Origin: Pseudonocardia benzenivorans CB1190
GTDB lineage: Bacteria; Actinomycetota; Actinomycetes; Mycobacteriales; Pseudonocardiaceae
Direction of reading: 5' to 3'
Assembly: GCF_000196675.2 (NCBI RefSeq)
Contig: NC_015312.1
Coordinates: 1,054,001-1,118,000 of the forward strand
Length of the DNA stretch: 64,000 bases
Shown here piece by piece: positions 42,449-50,559 of the stretch. How positions within the stretch are numbered: position 1 is the stretch's first letter; each line of letters opens with the position of its first letter. The notes below the pieces were generated by a model. The model saw only the letters and a list, made by a program, of their open reading frames with translations, was not told the origin of the DNA and did no database searches. Both the position numbers and the translations under genes were made by a program.

Positions 42449-43375
42449 GTGACCGGGGTCCTCGACGGGTTCCTCGTCCTCGCGGTCGTCGTGGCGGTCG
42501 GCTGGGGGATCGGCCGGTCCGGGATCCTCGGGCCCTCGGCGGTCGAGGTGCTCTCGCGGGCCGCGTTCTTCGTCGCCAGCCCGGCGTTGCTGTTCTCGAC
42601 GATCTCGACATCCGACGTGCACGCCGTCTTCTCCGGGGCGCTGCTCGTGACCGCGGTGTCGAGCACCGCGGCGTGCCTGCTCTACCTGGTCTTCGCCGTC
42701 GTCCGGCGGCGCCCGGTGGGGGAGAGCGTGATCGGCGCGATGTGCTCGGGGTACGTCAACGCGGGCAACCTCGGGCTGCCGATCGTCACCTACGTCCTCA
42801 AGGACCCGTCGGCGATCGCGCCCGTGCTGCTGTTCCAGCTCGCGGTGCTCGGGCCGGTCGGCGCCACCGTTCTCGACGCCGTCACGAGCCGGGAGAGCGG
42901 TCGCCGGCTGTCGGTGCTGCGGACGGCGTCGGCGCCGCTGCGCAACCCCATCGCGATCGCGACGGGCGCCGGGCTCGTCGTCGCGTTCACCGGCTGGCAC
43001 CCGCCCGAGATCGTGATGGCGCCCGTGCACCTCGTCGCGGGGATCGCGGTGCCCGGGATGTTGCTCGCGTTCGGGATCTCGCTGCACGGCGCCGCGCGAC
43101 CGGGACGCGGCGGCACCGGTGTCCCGCTCGTCGTCGTGTCGGTGCTGAAGAACCTCGGACAGCCGGCGATCGCGGTCGCAACCGGGACGGCGCTCGGCAT
43201 GTCGGGCGGGGCACTGCTCGCCGTCGCGGTCTGTGCGGCGCTGCCGACGGCGCAGAACATGTTCGCCTACGCCGTGCGCTACCGGCAGGGCCAGTCGCTC
43301 GCGCGCGACGCCGGCCTGGTCACGACGGTGGTCAGCATCCCGGTCATGATCGGCGTGGTGGCGCTGCTCGCCTGA
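42449..43375 (+). CDS. AEC family transporter
   Basis: 308 residues from GTG 42449. Ten hydrophobic helices are arranged as two groups of five, as in auxin efflux carrier (AEC) family proteins. The conserved centres are GYVNAGNLGLPIV in helix 4 and AALPTAQNMFAYA in helix 9. Bacterial AEC members move dicarboxylates such as malate or malonate, and small acids. This would fit an island acting on a maleate-like compound, as importer or exporter. It is 175 bp after the GntR gene, with no operator copy in between. Confidence 0.85.
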   Translation: MTGVLDGFLVLAVVVAVGWGIGRSGILGPSAVEVLSRAAFFVASPALLFSTISTSDVHAVFSGALLVTAVSSTAACLLYLVFAVVRRRPVGESVIGAMCSGYVNAGNLGLPIVTYVLKDPSAIAPVLLFQLAVLGPVGATVLDAVTSRESGRRLSVLRTASAPLRNPIAIATGAGLVVAFTGWHPPEIVMAPVHLVAGIAVPGMLLAFGISLHGAARPGRGGTGVPLVVVSVLKNLGQPAIAVATGTALGMSGGALLAVAVCAALPTAQNMFAYAVRYRQGQSLARDAGLVTTVVSIPVMIGVVALLA

Positions 43376-43450
43376 CGCCGGCACCCCGGACCGGGCCTGC
43401 TCGCCGCACGGGCTTGCCCTGGCCGGGACCGGCGTGGTTCCATCGGTGCA

Positions 43451-43480
43451 GATTGTCGACAACTCGACAACGCGACAATC
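43451..43480 (+). promoter_or_regulatory. Extended GntR-type operator before the aminotransferase gene
   Basis: GATTGTCG (43451-43458) and CGACAATC (43473-43480) are 8-bp inverted arms 14 bp apart. Overlapping them, TTGTCGACAA (43453-43462) is itself palindromic, and TCGACAACGCGACA follows. The core equals that of the sites at 39370 and 40757. The site lies 28 bp before ATG 43508. Confidence 0.6.
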
Positions 43481-43507
43481 TCACCCGACCACACGGAGCC
43501 CGGCGCC

Positions 43508-44764
43508 ATGGCATCTCTGTCTCCGCTCCTCGTGCAGGCCACCCCGGTTCAGGTGGCCCGTGGCGAGGGCGTCCACCTCTACGACACCGACGGCAACCGG
43601 TACCTCGACTTCACCGCGGGGATCGGCGTCACCAGCACCGGGCACTGCCACCCGCGGGTCGTCGCGGCGGCGCAGGAGCAGGTCGCGACGCTGATCCACG
43701 GGCAGTACACGACCGTCATGCACCAGCCGCTGCTGCGCCTGACCGAGCGGCTCGGCGACGTCCTGCCCGCCGGGATCGACAGCGTCTTCTACGTCAACTC
43801 CGGCAGCGAGGCCGTCGAGGCGTCGGTCCGGCTGGCGCGGCACGCCACGGGGCGCCCGCTGGTCGTCGCGTTCGACGGCGGCTTCCACGGACGCACGATG
43901 GGCGCGGCCGCGCTCACGACGTCGGGCGCCAAGATCCGCTCCGGCAACACCCCGATGATGGGCGGCGTCGCGTTCGCGCCGTTCCCCTACGCCTACCGCT
44001 ACGGCTGGAGCGAGGACGAGGCCGTCGCCTTCGCCCTGCGCGAGCTCGACCGCCTGCTCCTCACCGCCGCGCCGGCCGCCGACGTGGCCGCGTTCATCGT
44101 CGAGCCCGTACTGGGCGAGGGCGGCTACGTGCCGACGCCCGCGTCGTTCCTCGTGGGGCTGCGCGAGCGCGCGGACCGGCACGGCATCCTGCTGATCGCC
44201 GACGAGGTGCAGACGGGCTTCGGGCGCACCGGCCTGTTCTGGGGCCACCAGCACGCGCCGGGCGTGACGCCGGACGTCATCGTCACCGCCAAGGGGCTGG
44301 CCAGCGGCTTCCCGCTGTCGGCGATCGCGGCGCCCGCCGCGCTGATGGCCAAGGGCCGTCCCGGGTCGCAGGGCGGGACCTACGGCGGCAACGCCGTCGC
44401 CTGCGCGGCCGCGCTCGCGACGCTCGACGTCATCGAGGACGAGGGACTCGTCGCCAACGCGGCGAAGCAGGGCCTGCGGCTGCTCGACGCGGCGCGCGAC
44501 CTCGCGGCCGACCACCCCGGCATCGGCGACGTCCGGGGCCGCGGGCTGATGGTCGGCACGGAGTTCGTCACGCCCGACGGCCGGCCCGACGGCGCGACCG
44601 CCGCCCGTGCCCACGCCGCCGCGGCCGCGCACGGCCTGCTGCTGCTCACCTGCGGGGCCGAGGGGCACGTCGTGCGGATGATCCCGCCGCTCGTGGTCAC
44701 CGCGGACCAGGTCGACGAGGGCATCGCCCTCTGGTCGAAGGCCCTGACGGACGCGACCACCTGA
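43508..44764 (+). CDS. Class III aminotransferase (4-aminobutyrate type)
   Basis: 418 residues, PLP-dependent class III (omega) aminotransferase: GHCHPRVV, VFYVNSGSEAVEASVRLAR, FHGRTMGA, LIADEVQTGFGRTG and the Schiff-base lysine K262 in VTAKGLASGFPLSAI. It takes an amino group from the end of a chain (GABA, beta-alanine, ornithine, 3-aminoisobutyrate or similar); the exact substrate is uncertain. It has its own operator and forms the last transcription unit of the island. It is convergent with mrp, 57 bp apart. Confidence 0.88.
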   Translation: MASLSPLLVQATPVQVARGEGVHLYDTDGNRYLDFTAGIGVTSTGHCHPRVVAAAQEQVATLIHGQYTTVMHQPLLRLTERLGDVLPAGIDSVFYVNSGSEAVEASVRLARHATGRPLVVAFDGGFHGRTMGAAALTTSGAKIRSGNTPMMGGVAFAPFPYAYRYGWSEDEAVAFALRELDRLLLTAAPAADVAAFIVEPVLGEGGYVPTPASFLVGLRERADRHGILLIADEVQTGFGRTGLFWGHQHAPGVTPDVIVTAKGLASGFPLSAIAAPAALMAKGRPGSQGGTYGGNAVACAAALATLDVIEDEGLVANAAKQGLRLLDAARDLAADHPGIGDVRGRGLMVGTEFVTPDGRPDGATAARAHAAAAAHGLLLLTCGAEGHVVRMIPPLVVTADQVDEGIALWSKALTDATT

Positions 44765-44799
44765 CGCCCTGACCGATTTCGCCGGCGCCGGCCCCCACT

Positions 44800-44810
44800 G
44801 CACGAACGGC
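44800..44810 (+). repeat. Possible fragment of the 51-bp palindrome
   Basis: GCACGAACGGC equals the first 11 bases of the arm of copy B (21009). The rest of the arm and the opposite arm are absent. It lies between the convergent aminotransferase and mrp genes. Given the high GC content a chance match is possible. Confidence 0.25.
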
Positions 44811-44821
44811 GCAGGGGAGGT

Positions 44822-45976
44822 TCAGCGGCCGGCCGGGGTGATGTTCAGGCTCATGCCGGCGAGGCCGCGGGCACGCGTCGAGAGCTTGTCGGCGACCGCG
44901 CGCAGCGCGCTCCCCGCGGGGGACTCGGGTGCGGCCAGGACGATCGGCGTGCCCGAGTCGCCGCACTCGCGCAGCTCGGGCGCCAACGGGATCTGGCCCA
45001 GCAGCGGGACGGGAGCGCCCAGCGCGCGGCTCAGCGAGTCGGCCACCGTCTGCCCGCCACCCGAGCCGAAGACCTCCATCCGCGAGCCGTCGGGCAGCTC
45101 CATCCACGACATGTTCTCGACGACGCCCGCGAGCCGCTGCCGCGTCTGCAGCGCGATGCTGCCGGCCCGCTCGGCGACCTCGGCCGCGGCCTGCTGCGGC
45201 GTCGTCACGACGAGCAGCTCCGCGTTGGGCATGAGCTGCGCGGTGGAGATCGCGATGTCGCCGGTGCCGGGCGGGAGGTCGAGCAGCAGGACGTCGAGGT
45301 CGCCCCAGAACACGTCGGCGAGGAACTGCTGCAGCGCACGGTGCAGCATCGGCCCGCGCCACACGACGGGGGTGTTGCCGTCGACGAACATCCCGATCGA
45401 GATGACCTTCACGTCGTGTGCCTGCGGCGGCATGATCATGTCGTCGACCTTGGTGGGCCGGGCGGTGGTGCCCAGCATGCGCGGCACGGAGTGGCCGTAG
45501 ATGTCGGCGTCGACGACGCCGACCGAGAGCCCCCGTGCGGCCATCGCGGCAGCCAGGTTGACCGTCACCGACGACTTGCCGACCCCGCCCTTGCCCGACG
45601 CCACGCAGTAGACCCGGGTCAGCGAGCCGGGCTGGGCGAAGGGGATGACGGGCTCGGCCGAGTCGCCGCGCAGGCTGCGCCGCAGCTCGCTGCGCTGCTC
45701 GTCGGACATCACGTCGAGCTCGACGACGACGTCGCGCACCCCGGGCACCGCGGTGACGGCCTCGGTGACGCGCGTGGTGATCGTGTCGCGCATGGGACAA
45801 CCCGCGACGGTGAGGTACACGGCGACGTGCGCGACGCCGTCGGCGGACACCTCGACGCTCTTCACCATGCCGAGCTCGGTGATCGGCTTGCGGATCTCGG
45901 GATCGTCGACCTTGGCGAGCGCGGCGCGGACGGCCTGCTCGACGGTCTGCGATCCGGTGTTTCCCATGACGGACAT
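44822..45976 (-). CDS. mrp: Mrp/ApbC family Fe-S cluster carrier ATPase
   Basis: 384 residues. The N-terminal MIP18/DUF59 domain (residues ~12-90) contains the conserved VAGCPM with a likely cluster-linked Cys. The Mrp/NBP35 P-loop ATPase follows, with deviant Walker A SGKGGVGKSS (128-136) and DIYGHSVPRMLG. It binds and transfers Fe-S clusters to apo-enzymes in the cytosol. M. tuberculosis Mrp (Rv1229c) has the same two-domain layout. The start at 45976 has GGAG 6 nt upstream; ATG 45967 is a less likely alternative. The C-x-x-C pair of some homologues near the C-terminus is not present, as is usual in actinobacteria. Confidence 0.94.
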   Translation of the reverse strand: MSVMGNTGSQTVEQAVRAALAKVDDPEIRKPITELGMVKSVEVSADGVAHVAVYLTVAGCPMRDTITTRVTEAVTAVPGVRDVVVELDVMSDEQRSELRRSLRGDSAEPVIPFAQPGSLTRVYCVASGKGGVGKSSVTVNLAAAMAARGLSVGVVDADIYGHSVPRMLGTTARPTKVDDMIMPPQAHDVKVISIGMFVDGNTPVVWRGPMLHRALQQFLADVFWGDLDVLLLDLPPGTGDIAISTAQLMPNAELLVVTTPQQAAAEVAERAGSIALQTRQRLAGVVENMSWMELPDGSRMEVFGSGGGQTVADSLSRALGAPVPLLGQIPLAPELRECGDSGTPIVLAAPESPAGSALRAVADKLSTRARGLAGMSLNITPAGR

Positions 45977-46124
45977 CAGGTTCTCCGTTGCAATGCTGCT
46001 GGGCGCTGGTGCGGTGTCCCGGGCGGGCGGCGGTGCCTCGCCCCACCCGCGGCTGACCCCGGCGGGAGGACTTCATCCTACGTGCGTCGTCGGGCCGACC
46101 CTCACCTCCGTAGCATCTGATGAC

Positions 46125-46619
46125 GTGACGGACATCGCCGACGCCACCGCGGGCCGGGCCCGCGCTGGCGATCCGGGGGGACGGCGGGCCGTGCCGACGC
46201 AGGAGCAGCTCGCCTCGTGGCGGGCCTTCCTGAAGGCGCACGCCACCATCACCCGGGTACTCGAGAACGAGCTGGAGGCCGAGCAGCGGCTGTCGCTCGC
46301 GGCCTACGACGTGCTGGTCCAGCTGGCCGAGGCGCCGCAGCGGCAGCTGCGGATGACCGAGCTGGCCGACGCCGTGCTGCTGTCGCGGTCGGGGGTGACC
46401 CGGCTGGTCGACCGGCTGGAGCGGGCGGGGCTGGTGACGCGCTCGCCGGTCGCGGGGGACGGCCGGGGCGTGGCGGCGCACCTCACCGAGGCCGGCCTCG
46501 GCAGGCTGCGGGTGGCAGCGCGGACCCACCTGGCCGGCGTGCTGGAGCACTTCGTCGACCGGCTCGACGACGAGCAGCTCCGGGCGCTGGAGACGATCAG
46601 CCTGCGGCTCGTCGTGTAG
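46125..46619 (+). CDS. MarR family transcriptional regulator
   Basis: 164 residues from GTG 46125. A winged-helix MarR core occupies residues ~45-145: LAEAPQRQLRMTELADAVLL, the recognition helix SRSGVTRLVDRLERAGLV, then the wing with SPVAGDGRGVAAHLTEAG. MarR dimers repress genes near their own and release on binding phenolic or oxidising ligands. It is divergent from mrp with 148 bp between and convergent with the DUF1003 gene. The target is unknown; no clear palindrome was seen in the 148-bp gap. Confidence 0.9.
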   Translation: MTDIADATAGRARAGDPGGRRAVPTQEQLASWRAFLKAHATITRVLENELEAEQRLSLAAYDVLVQLAEAPQRQLRMTELADAVLLSRSGVTRLVDRLERAGLVTRSPVAGDGRGVAAHLTEAGLGRLRVAARTHLAGVLEHFVDRLDDEQLRALETISLRLVV

Positions 46620-46648
46620 GACGGTGGGGACCGGACCGGACCGGTCGG

Positions 46649-47167
46649 TCAGTGCTCGTGCCTGCTCACCTGGCGCCGACGCTCGGCCTCGGCGCGCGGG
46701 GGATCCGCCCCGAGGCGCTCGGCCAGCTTGTCGAGCTCGCTGCGCAGGTAGTCGCGCGTCGCCACCTCGCCGATGGCGATGCGCAGGGCGGCGAGCTCGC
46801 GGGCGAGGTACTCGGTGTCGGCCTTGGTGCGCTCGGCGCGGGTGCGGTCCTCCTCCAGTGCGACGCGGTCGCGGTCGTCCTGCCGGTTCTGCGCGAGCAG
46901 GATCAGCGGCGCGGCGTAGGCGGCCTGGGTGGAGAAGGCCAGGTTGAGCAGGATGAACGGGTAGGGGTCCCACTGCAGGCTCACCGCGAACAGGTTGAGC
47001 CCGATCCACACGACGACGATGACCGTCTGGATCGCGAGGAACTGGCCCGTCCCGAGGAAGCGGGCGATCCTCTCCGACAGCCGGGCGAAGCCCTCGGGGT
47101 CGACCTCGAACCGGCGCCTGCTGGAGACGGGCTGGTCGAGTTTGCGGGTGCTGTGCAGCTCAGGCAC
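46649..47167 (-). CDS. DUF1003 membrane protein
   Basis: 172 residues. Basic N-terminus, two membrane helices (LAIQTVIVVVWIGLNLFAV near residues 43-61 and PYPFILLNLAFSTQAAYAAP near 68-87). A long charged coiled coil (residues ~95-150, RQDDRDRVALEEDRTRAERT) follows. This is the DUF1003 family. Its GTG start overlaps the end of the MgtE-N/CBS gene by 8 bp, so they are co-transcribed; the same pair is found in mycobacteria (Rv1231c-Rv1232c). A role with the CBS protein in divalent-metal or stress sensing is inference. Confidence 0.88.
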   Translation of the reverse strand: MPELHSTRKLDQPVSSRRRFEVDPEGFARLSERIARFLGTGQFLAIQTVIVVVWIGLNLFAVSLQWDPYPFILLNLAFSTQAAYAAPLILLAQNRQDDRDRVALEEDRTRAERTKADTEYLARELAALRIAIGEVATRDYLRSELDKLAERLGADPPRAEAERRRQVSRHEH

Positions 47168-48470
47168 GGTCGGCCCCCAGCTCTTCGGCCGGCAGCCCGC
47201 CGGAGCGTGACCCGTTGCCGACGAACCCGTCGCCCGGTTCGGTCATCTCGTCGCGCCAGCCGACGGGCAGGATGTGGTCGAGCACGTCGTCGACGGTGAC
47301 CGCACCCAGCAGGTGGTCCTCGGAGTCCACGACGGGTCCCGCCACCAGGTTGTAGGCCGCGAAGTAGCGGGTGATCTCGCTGAGGGTGGCCTCCGGGGTC
47401 AGCCGGGCGAGCTCGCTGTCGACGATGCCCGCCACCAGGTCGAACGGTGCCTCGCGCAGCAGCCGCTGGGCGTGCACGCAGCCGAGGTAGCGGCCCGTCG
47501 GGGTCGCCGACGGCGGCCGGCACACGAACACCATGCTGGCCAGGGCCGGCGGGATGTCGGGGTTGCGGATGTGGGCGAGCGCCTCCGCGACGGTCGCGTC
47601 GGGGCGCAGGATGATCGGCTCGGGCGTCATCAGGCCACCCGCGGTGTCGCTGGAGTAGCTCAGCAGCCGGCGGACGGGCTCGGACTCCTCGGGCTCCATC
47701 AGCGCGAGGAGCCGGTCGGACTCGGCCGGGGAGAGCTCGCCGAGCAGGTCGGCGGCGTCGTCGGGCGACATGGCCTCGAGGACGTCGGCGGCGCGTTCGG
47801 AGTCGAGGTGGGCGAGCAGCTCACGCTGGTCGGACTCGGACATCTCCTCGAAGACGTCGGCGAGCCGCTCGTCGTCGAGCGCGTCGATGACCTCGAACTG
47901 GCGCTTGGGCGGCAGTTCCGAGAGCGCGGCGGCGACGTCGGCCGGGCGCATCGCCTCGAACACCGAGAGCAGCCCCTCGGTGCCCTGCCGGTCGGTCAGG
48001 GTCAGCCCCTGCGCGGCACTCCACGGCACGACCTGCACCGAGCCGCGCCGGGTGAGCCGCGAGCGCCGCGGCCGCACCGCGAGCCTGCCGACGACCCAGT
48101 CCCGCGACCGGAGCGGCTCGATGGCGGCGTCGACGACCACGACCTCCTGGCCGGAGTCGCTGAGCGTCACCGTCGCGTCGAGGACCTGGCCGATCACGAG
48201 CGCCTCGTTGGGTCGCTGGTGGAAGCCGCGCAGGCTGACCGAGCCCGTCGCGAGGGTGATCGCCGCGGGGTCGACGGCCGTCACCCGCAGCATCGGGACG
48301 AAGATCCGCCGCCGCGTCGCGAGCTCGACGACGAGGCCCAGCACCCGCGGCGGGCTCGGATCGACGCGCAGCGAGATGACGACGTCGCGCACCTTGCCGA
48401 TGCGCTCGCCGTCGGGCCCGAACACGGCGAGACCCGCCATGCGCGCCACGAAGACCTGGGTCGCTGCCAC
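47160..48470 (-). CDS. MgtE N-domain/CBS protein without the transport domain
   Basis: 436 residues. N-terminal PRC-barrel-like part (residues ~1-120), then the MgtE intracellular N domain (helical repeats LLSVFEAMRPADVAAALSEL to ~280), then two CBS domains (~285-410). The membrane domain of MgtE magnesium channels is absent; length matches M. tuberculosis Rv1232c (435 aa). MgtE N and CBS domains sense Mg2+ and nucleotides and gate the pore, so this protein may be a stand-alone sensor. It could pass the signal to its co-transcribed DUF1003 membrane partner or to a separate channel. GTG/ATG alternatives near 48470 do not change the domains. Confidence 0.88.
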   Translation of the reverse strand: MAATQVFVARMAGLAVFGPDGERIGKVRDVVISLRVDPSPPRVLGLVVELATRRRIFVPMLRVTAVDPAAITLATGSVSLRGFHQRPNEALVIGQVLDATVTLSDSGQEVVVVDAAIEPLRSRDWVVGRLAVRPRRSRLTRRGSVQVVPWSAAQGLTLTDRQGTEGLLSVFEAMRPADVAAALSELPPKRQFEVIDALDDERLADVFEEMSESDQRELLAHLDSERAADVLEAMSPDDAADLLGELSPAESDRLLALMEPEESEPVRRLLSYSSDTAGGLMTPEPIILRPDATVAEALAHIRNPDIPPALASMVFVCRPPSATPTGRYLGCVHAQRLLREAPFDLVAGIVDSELARLTPEATLSEITRYFAAYNLVAGPVVDSEDHLLGAVTVDDVLDHILPVGWRDEMTEPGDGFVGNGSRSGGLPAEELGADRA

Positions 48471-48520
48471 GCGGGCCAGCCTAGAGCGGCGTCATCCCTG
48501 GTGGGACCTAAGGTCGGCGC

Positions 48521-49408
48521 ATGAACGGGATGCGCTACGACGTCGTCGACGTGTTCACCGACCGGCCGTTCGCCGGCAACCCGCTGGCCGTCGTGCACGG
48601 GGCCGGCGAGGCGGGTCTCGGCGGCCCGGCGATGCAGGCGATCGCGGCCGAGTTCGCGCTGTCGGAGACGGTGTTCGTGCTCCCGCCGACGCGGCAGGGC
48701 GCGGACTATCGGGTGCGCATCTTCACCCCGGCCGTCGAGCTGCCGTTCGCGGGGCATCCGAGCGTCGGCGCGGCGTGGGTGCTCGCGCGCGACGGGGTGA
48801 TCGGCGGGGGCGACGTCGTGCAGGAGTGCGGCGCCGGGCTGCTCCCGGTGCACGTCGACGCGGCCGGCGCACGCGTGACGGGCGGGACGCCCGAGGTGCT
48901 CGACGGCGTCGACCCCGCGGGCGCGGTCGCACTGGCCGAGGCCGTCGGGCTCACGGCCGCCGACGTCGACGACCGGGTCCCGGCCGGGTCGACCGCGGCC
49001 GGCGTGCCCTACGTGGTGCTCCCGGTGCGGTCCGACGCCGTCGCCCGCGCGGAGTGCGACGCCGGGGCGGTCCGCGCGCTGACGGCCGGGCGGACGGGGC
49101 TCGTCGTCGCGGCCCTGGAGCACCTGCCGGAGGTGCACCTGCGGATGTTCGCCCCGGGTTCGGGTGTCGTGGAGGACCCCGCGACGGGATCGGCGGCCGT
49201 GGCGCTGGGGGTGTTCCTCGCCGACCGCGGCCTGCTCGCGGCCGAGGGCGGGTCGTCGTTCACGATCGCCCAGGGTGCGGAGATCGGGCGCCCGTCCCGG
49301 CTCGACGTCACCGTGACCACCCGCGCCGGCGCGGCCGTCGCGACGACCGTGCGGGGTGGGGTCGCACCGGTGGCCACGGGGGTCCTGACGGCCCGCCCCG
49401 CGGAGTGA
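48521..49408 (+). CDS. PhzF family isomerase/epimerase
   Basis: 295 residues, two-lobed diaminopimelate-epimerase-like fold. PhzF marks: VVDVFTDRPFAGNPLAVV at the N-terminus, catalytic Glu in FALSETVFV (near residue 48), TPAVELPFAGHPSVGAAWVL near 70, and EDPATGSAAVALG near 220. PhzF catalyses an isomerisation in phenazine synthesis, but no other phz gene is near, so most such orphan proteins have unknown substrates. AAGG precedes ATG 48521. It is divergent from the CBS gene (50 bp). Confidence 0.9.
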   Translation: MNGMRYDVVDVFTDRPFAGNPLAVVHGAGEAGLGGPAMQAIAAEFALSETVFVLPPTRQGADYRVRIFTPAVELPFAGHPSVGAAWVLARDGVIGGGDVVQECGAGLLPVHVDAAGARVTGGTPEVLDGVDPAGAVALAEAVGLTAADVDDRVPAGSTAAGVPYVVLPVRSDAVARAECDAGAVRALTAGRTGLVVAALEHLPEVHLRMFAPGSGVVEDPATGSAAVALGVFLADRGLLAAEGGSSFTIAQGAEIGRPSRLDVTVTTRAGAAVATTVRGGVAPVATGVLTARPAE

Positions 49409-49557
49409 GCCGGGTCTCGACGGGGCGGCCGAACAGGCCTTTCACCTCGCGTGGGTGAGAAACCAATCACCTCTGGCGGGTGTCGGGGCCCGGTCCGTGC
49501 CAGCATCGCCACAAGCCTGCGCAGTCCTGCGTGCCGACCCGACGAGGAGTCGCCTCC

Positions 49558-50517
49558 GTGACCACCCGCACCCGCGCCCGCCGCTCCTGTCTCGCCGTCC
49601 CCGGCTCGAGCCAGAAGTTCATCGACAAGGCCCGGACGTTGCCCGCCGACCAGGTCTTCCTCGACCTCGAGGACGCCTGCGCGCCGCTGGCCAAGCCGGG
49701 CGCGCGCAAGACGATCGTCGCGGCGCTCAACGAGGGCGGCTGGGGCGAGCGCATCCGCGTCGTGCGGGTCAACGACTGGACCACCGAGTGGACCTACCGC
49801 GACGTGACCGAGGTCGTCGAGGGCGCGGGCGCCAACCTCGACGCGATCATGCTGCCCAAGGTGCAGACGGCCGAGCAGGTCGTCGCGCTCGACCTGCTGC
49901 TCACCCAGATCGAGAAGACCATGGGCTACGAGGTCGGCCGGATCGGGATCGAGGCGCAGATCGAGAACGCGCTGGGGCTGACCAACGTCAACGCCATCGC
50001 CGCGGCCTCGCCGCGCGTCGAGACGATCATCTTCGGCCCGGCCGACTTCATGGCGTCGATCAACATGAAGTCCCTGGTCGTGGGCGAGCAGCCGCCCGGC
50101 TACGACGTCGGCGACGCCTACCACCACATCCTCATGAGCATCCTGATGGCCGCGCGCGCCCACGAGAAGCTCGCCATCGACGGCCCGTACCTGCAGATCA
50201 AGGACGTCGACGGGTTCCGCCGCGTCGCGGGCCGGTCGGCCGCGCTGGGCTTCGACGGCAAGTGGGTCCTGCACCCCGGCCAGATCGACGCCGCCAACGA
50301 GACCTTCAGCCCGGCCCAGGCCGACTACGACCACGCCGAGAACATCCTCGACGCCTACGACTGGTACACCTCCGAGGCCGGTGGCAAGCGGGGCGCGGCG
50401 ATGCTGGGCGACGAGATGATCGACGAGGCCAGCCGCAAGATGGCGCTGGTGATCTCGGGTAAGGGCCGGGCCGCCGGCATGGAGCGCACCGACCGGTGGA
50501 CCCCGCCGGAGGCGTGA
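49558..50517 (+). CDS. CitE / malyl-CoA lyase-like HpcH/HpaI family protein
   Basis: 319 residues from GTG 49558, with GAGGAG 8-9 nt upstream. CitE-superfamily TIM barrel: LAVPGSSQKFIDKARTLPAD, FLDLEDACAPL (metal-binding Glu/Asp), IGIEAQIENALGLTNVNAIA, IIFGPADFMASI and KWVLHPGQIDAANE. Length and motifs fit the L-malyl-CoA/beta-methylmalyl-CoA lyase group better than citrate lyase subunit beta; no other citrate lyase subunits are present. It cleaves 3-hydroxyacyl-CoA acids to acetyl- or propionyl-CoA and glyoxylate or pyruvate. It is co-transcribed with an acyl-CoA dehydrogenase 42 bp downstream, so both may serve one C4-C5 acid degradation route. Confidence 0.85.
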   Translation: MTTRTRARRSCLAVPGSSQKFIDKARTLPADQVFLDLEDACAPLAKPGARKTIVAALNEGGWGERIRVVRVNDWTTEWTYRDVTEVVEGAGANLDAIMLPKVQTAEQVVALDLLLTQIEKTMGYEVGRIGIEAQIENALGLTNVNAIAAASPRVETIIFGPADFMASINMKSLVVGEQPPGYDVGDAYHHILMSILMAARAHEKLAIDGPYLQIKDVDGFRRVAGRSAALGFDGKWVLHPGQIDAANETFSPAQADYDHAENILDAYDWYTSEAGGKRGAAMLGDEMIDEASRKMALVISGKGRAAGMERTDRWTPPEA

Positions 50518-50559
50518 GCCGCCCCCGCCGCACCCACCCGAGACCCCGAGGAGCAGCAG

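Noticed and set aside
36946..44764. Assignment of the island to ectoine degradation
   Set aside because: A maleate-isomerase-like protein and a class III aminotransferase occur there too, but the ectoine hydrolase and deacetylase genes and EutB/EutC are missing.
44822..45976. Mrp as a ParA-type partition protein
   Set aside because: The N-terminal MIP18 domain and the SGKGGVGKSS loop identify the Fe-S carrier family. No parB-parS context exists.
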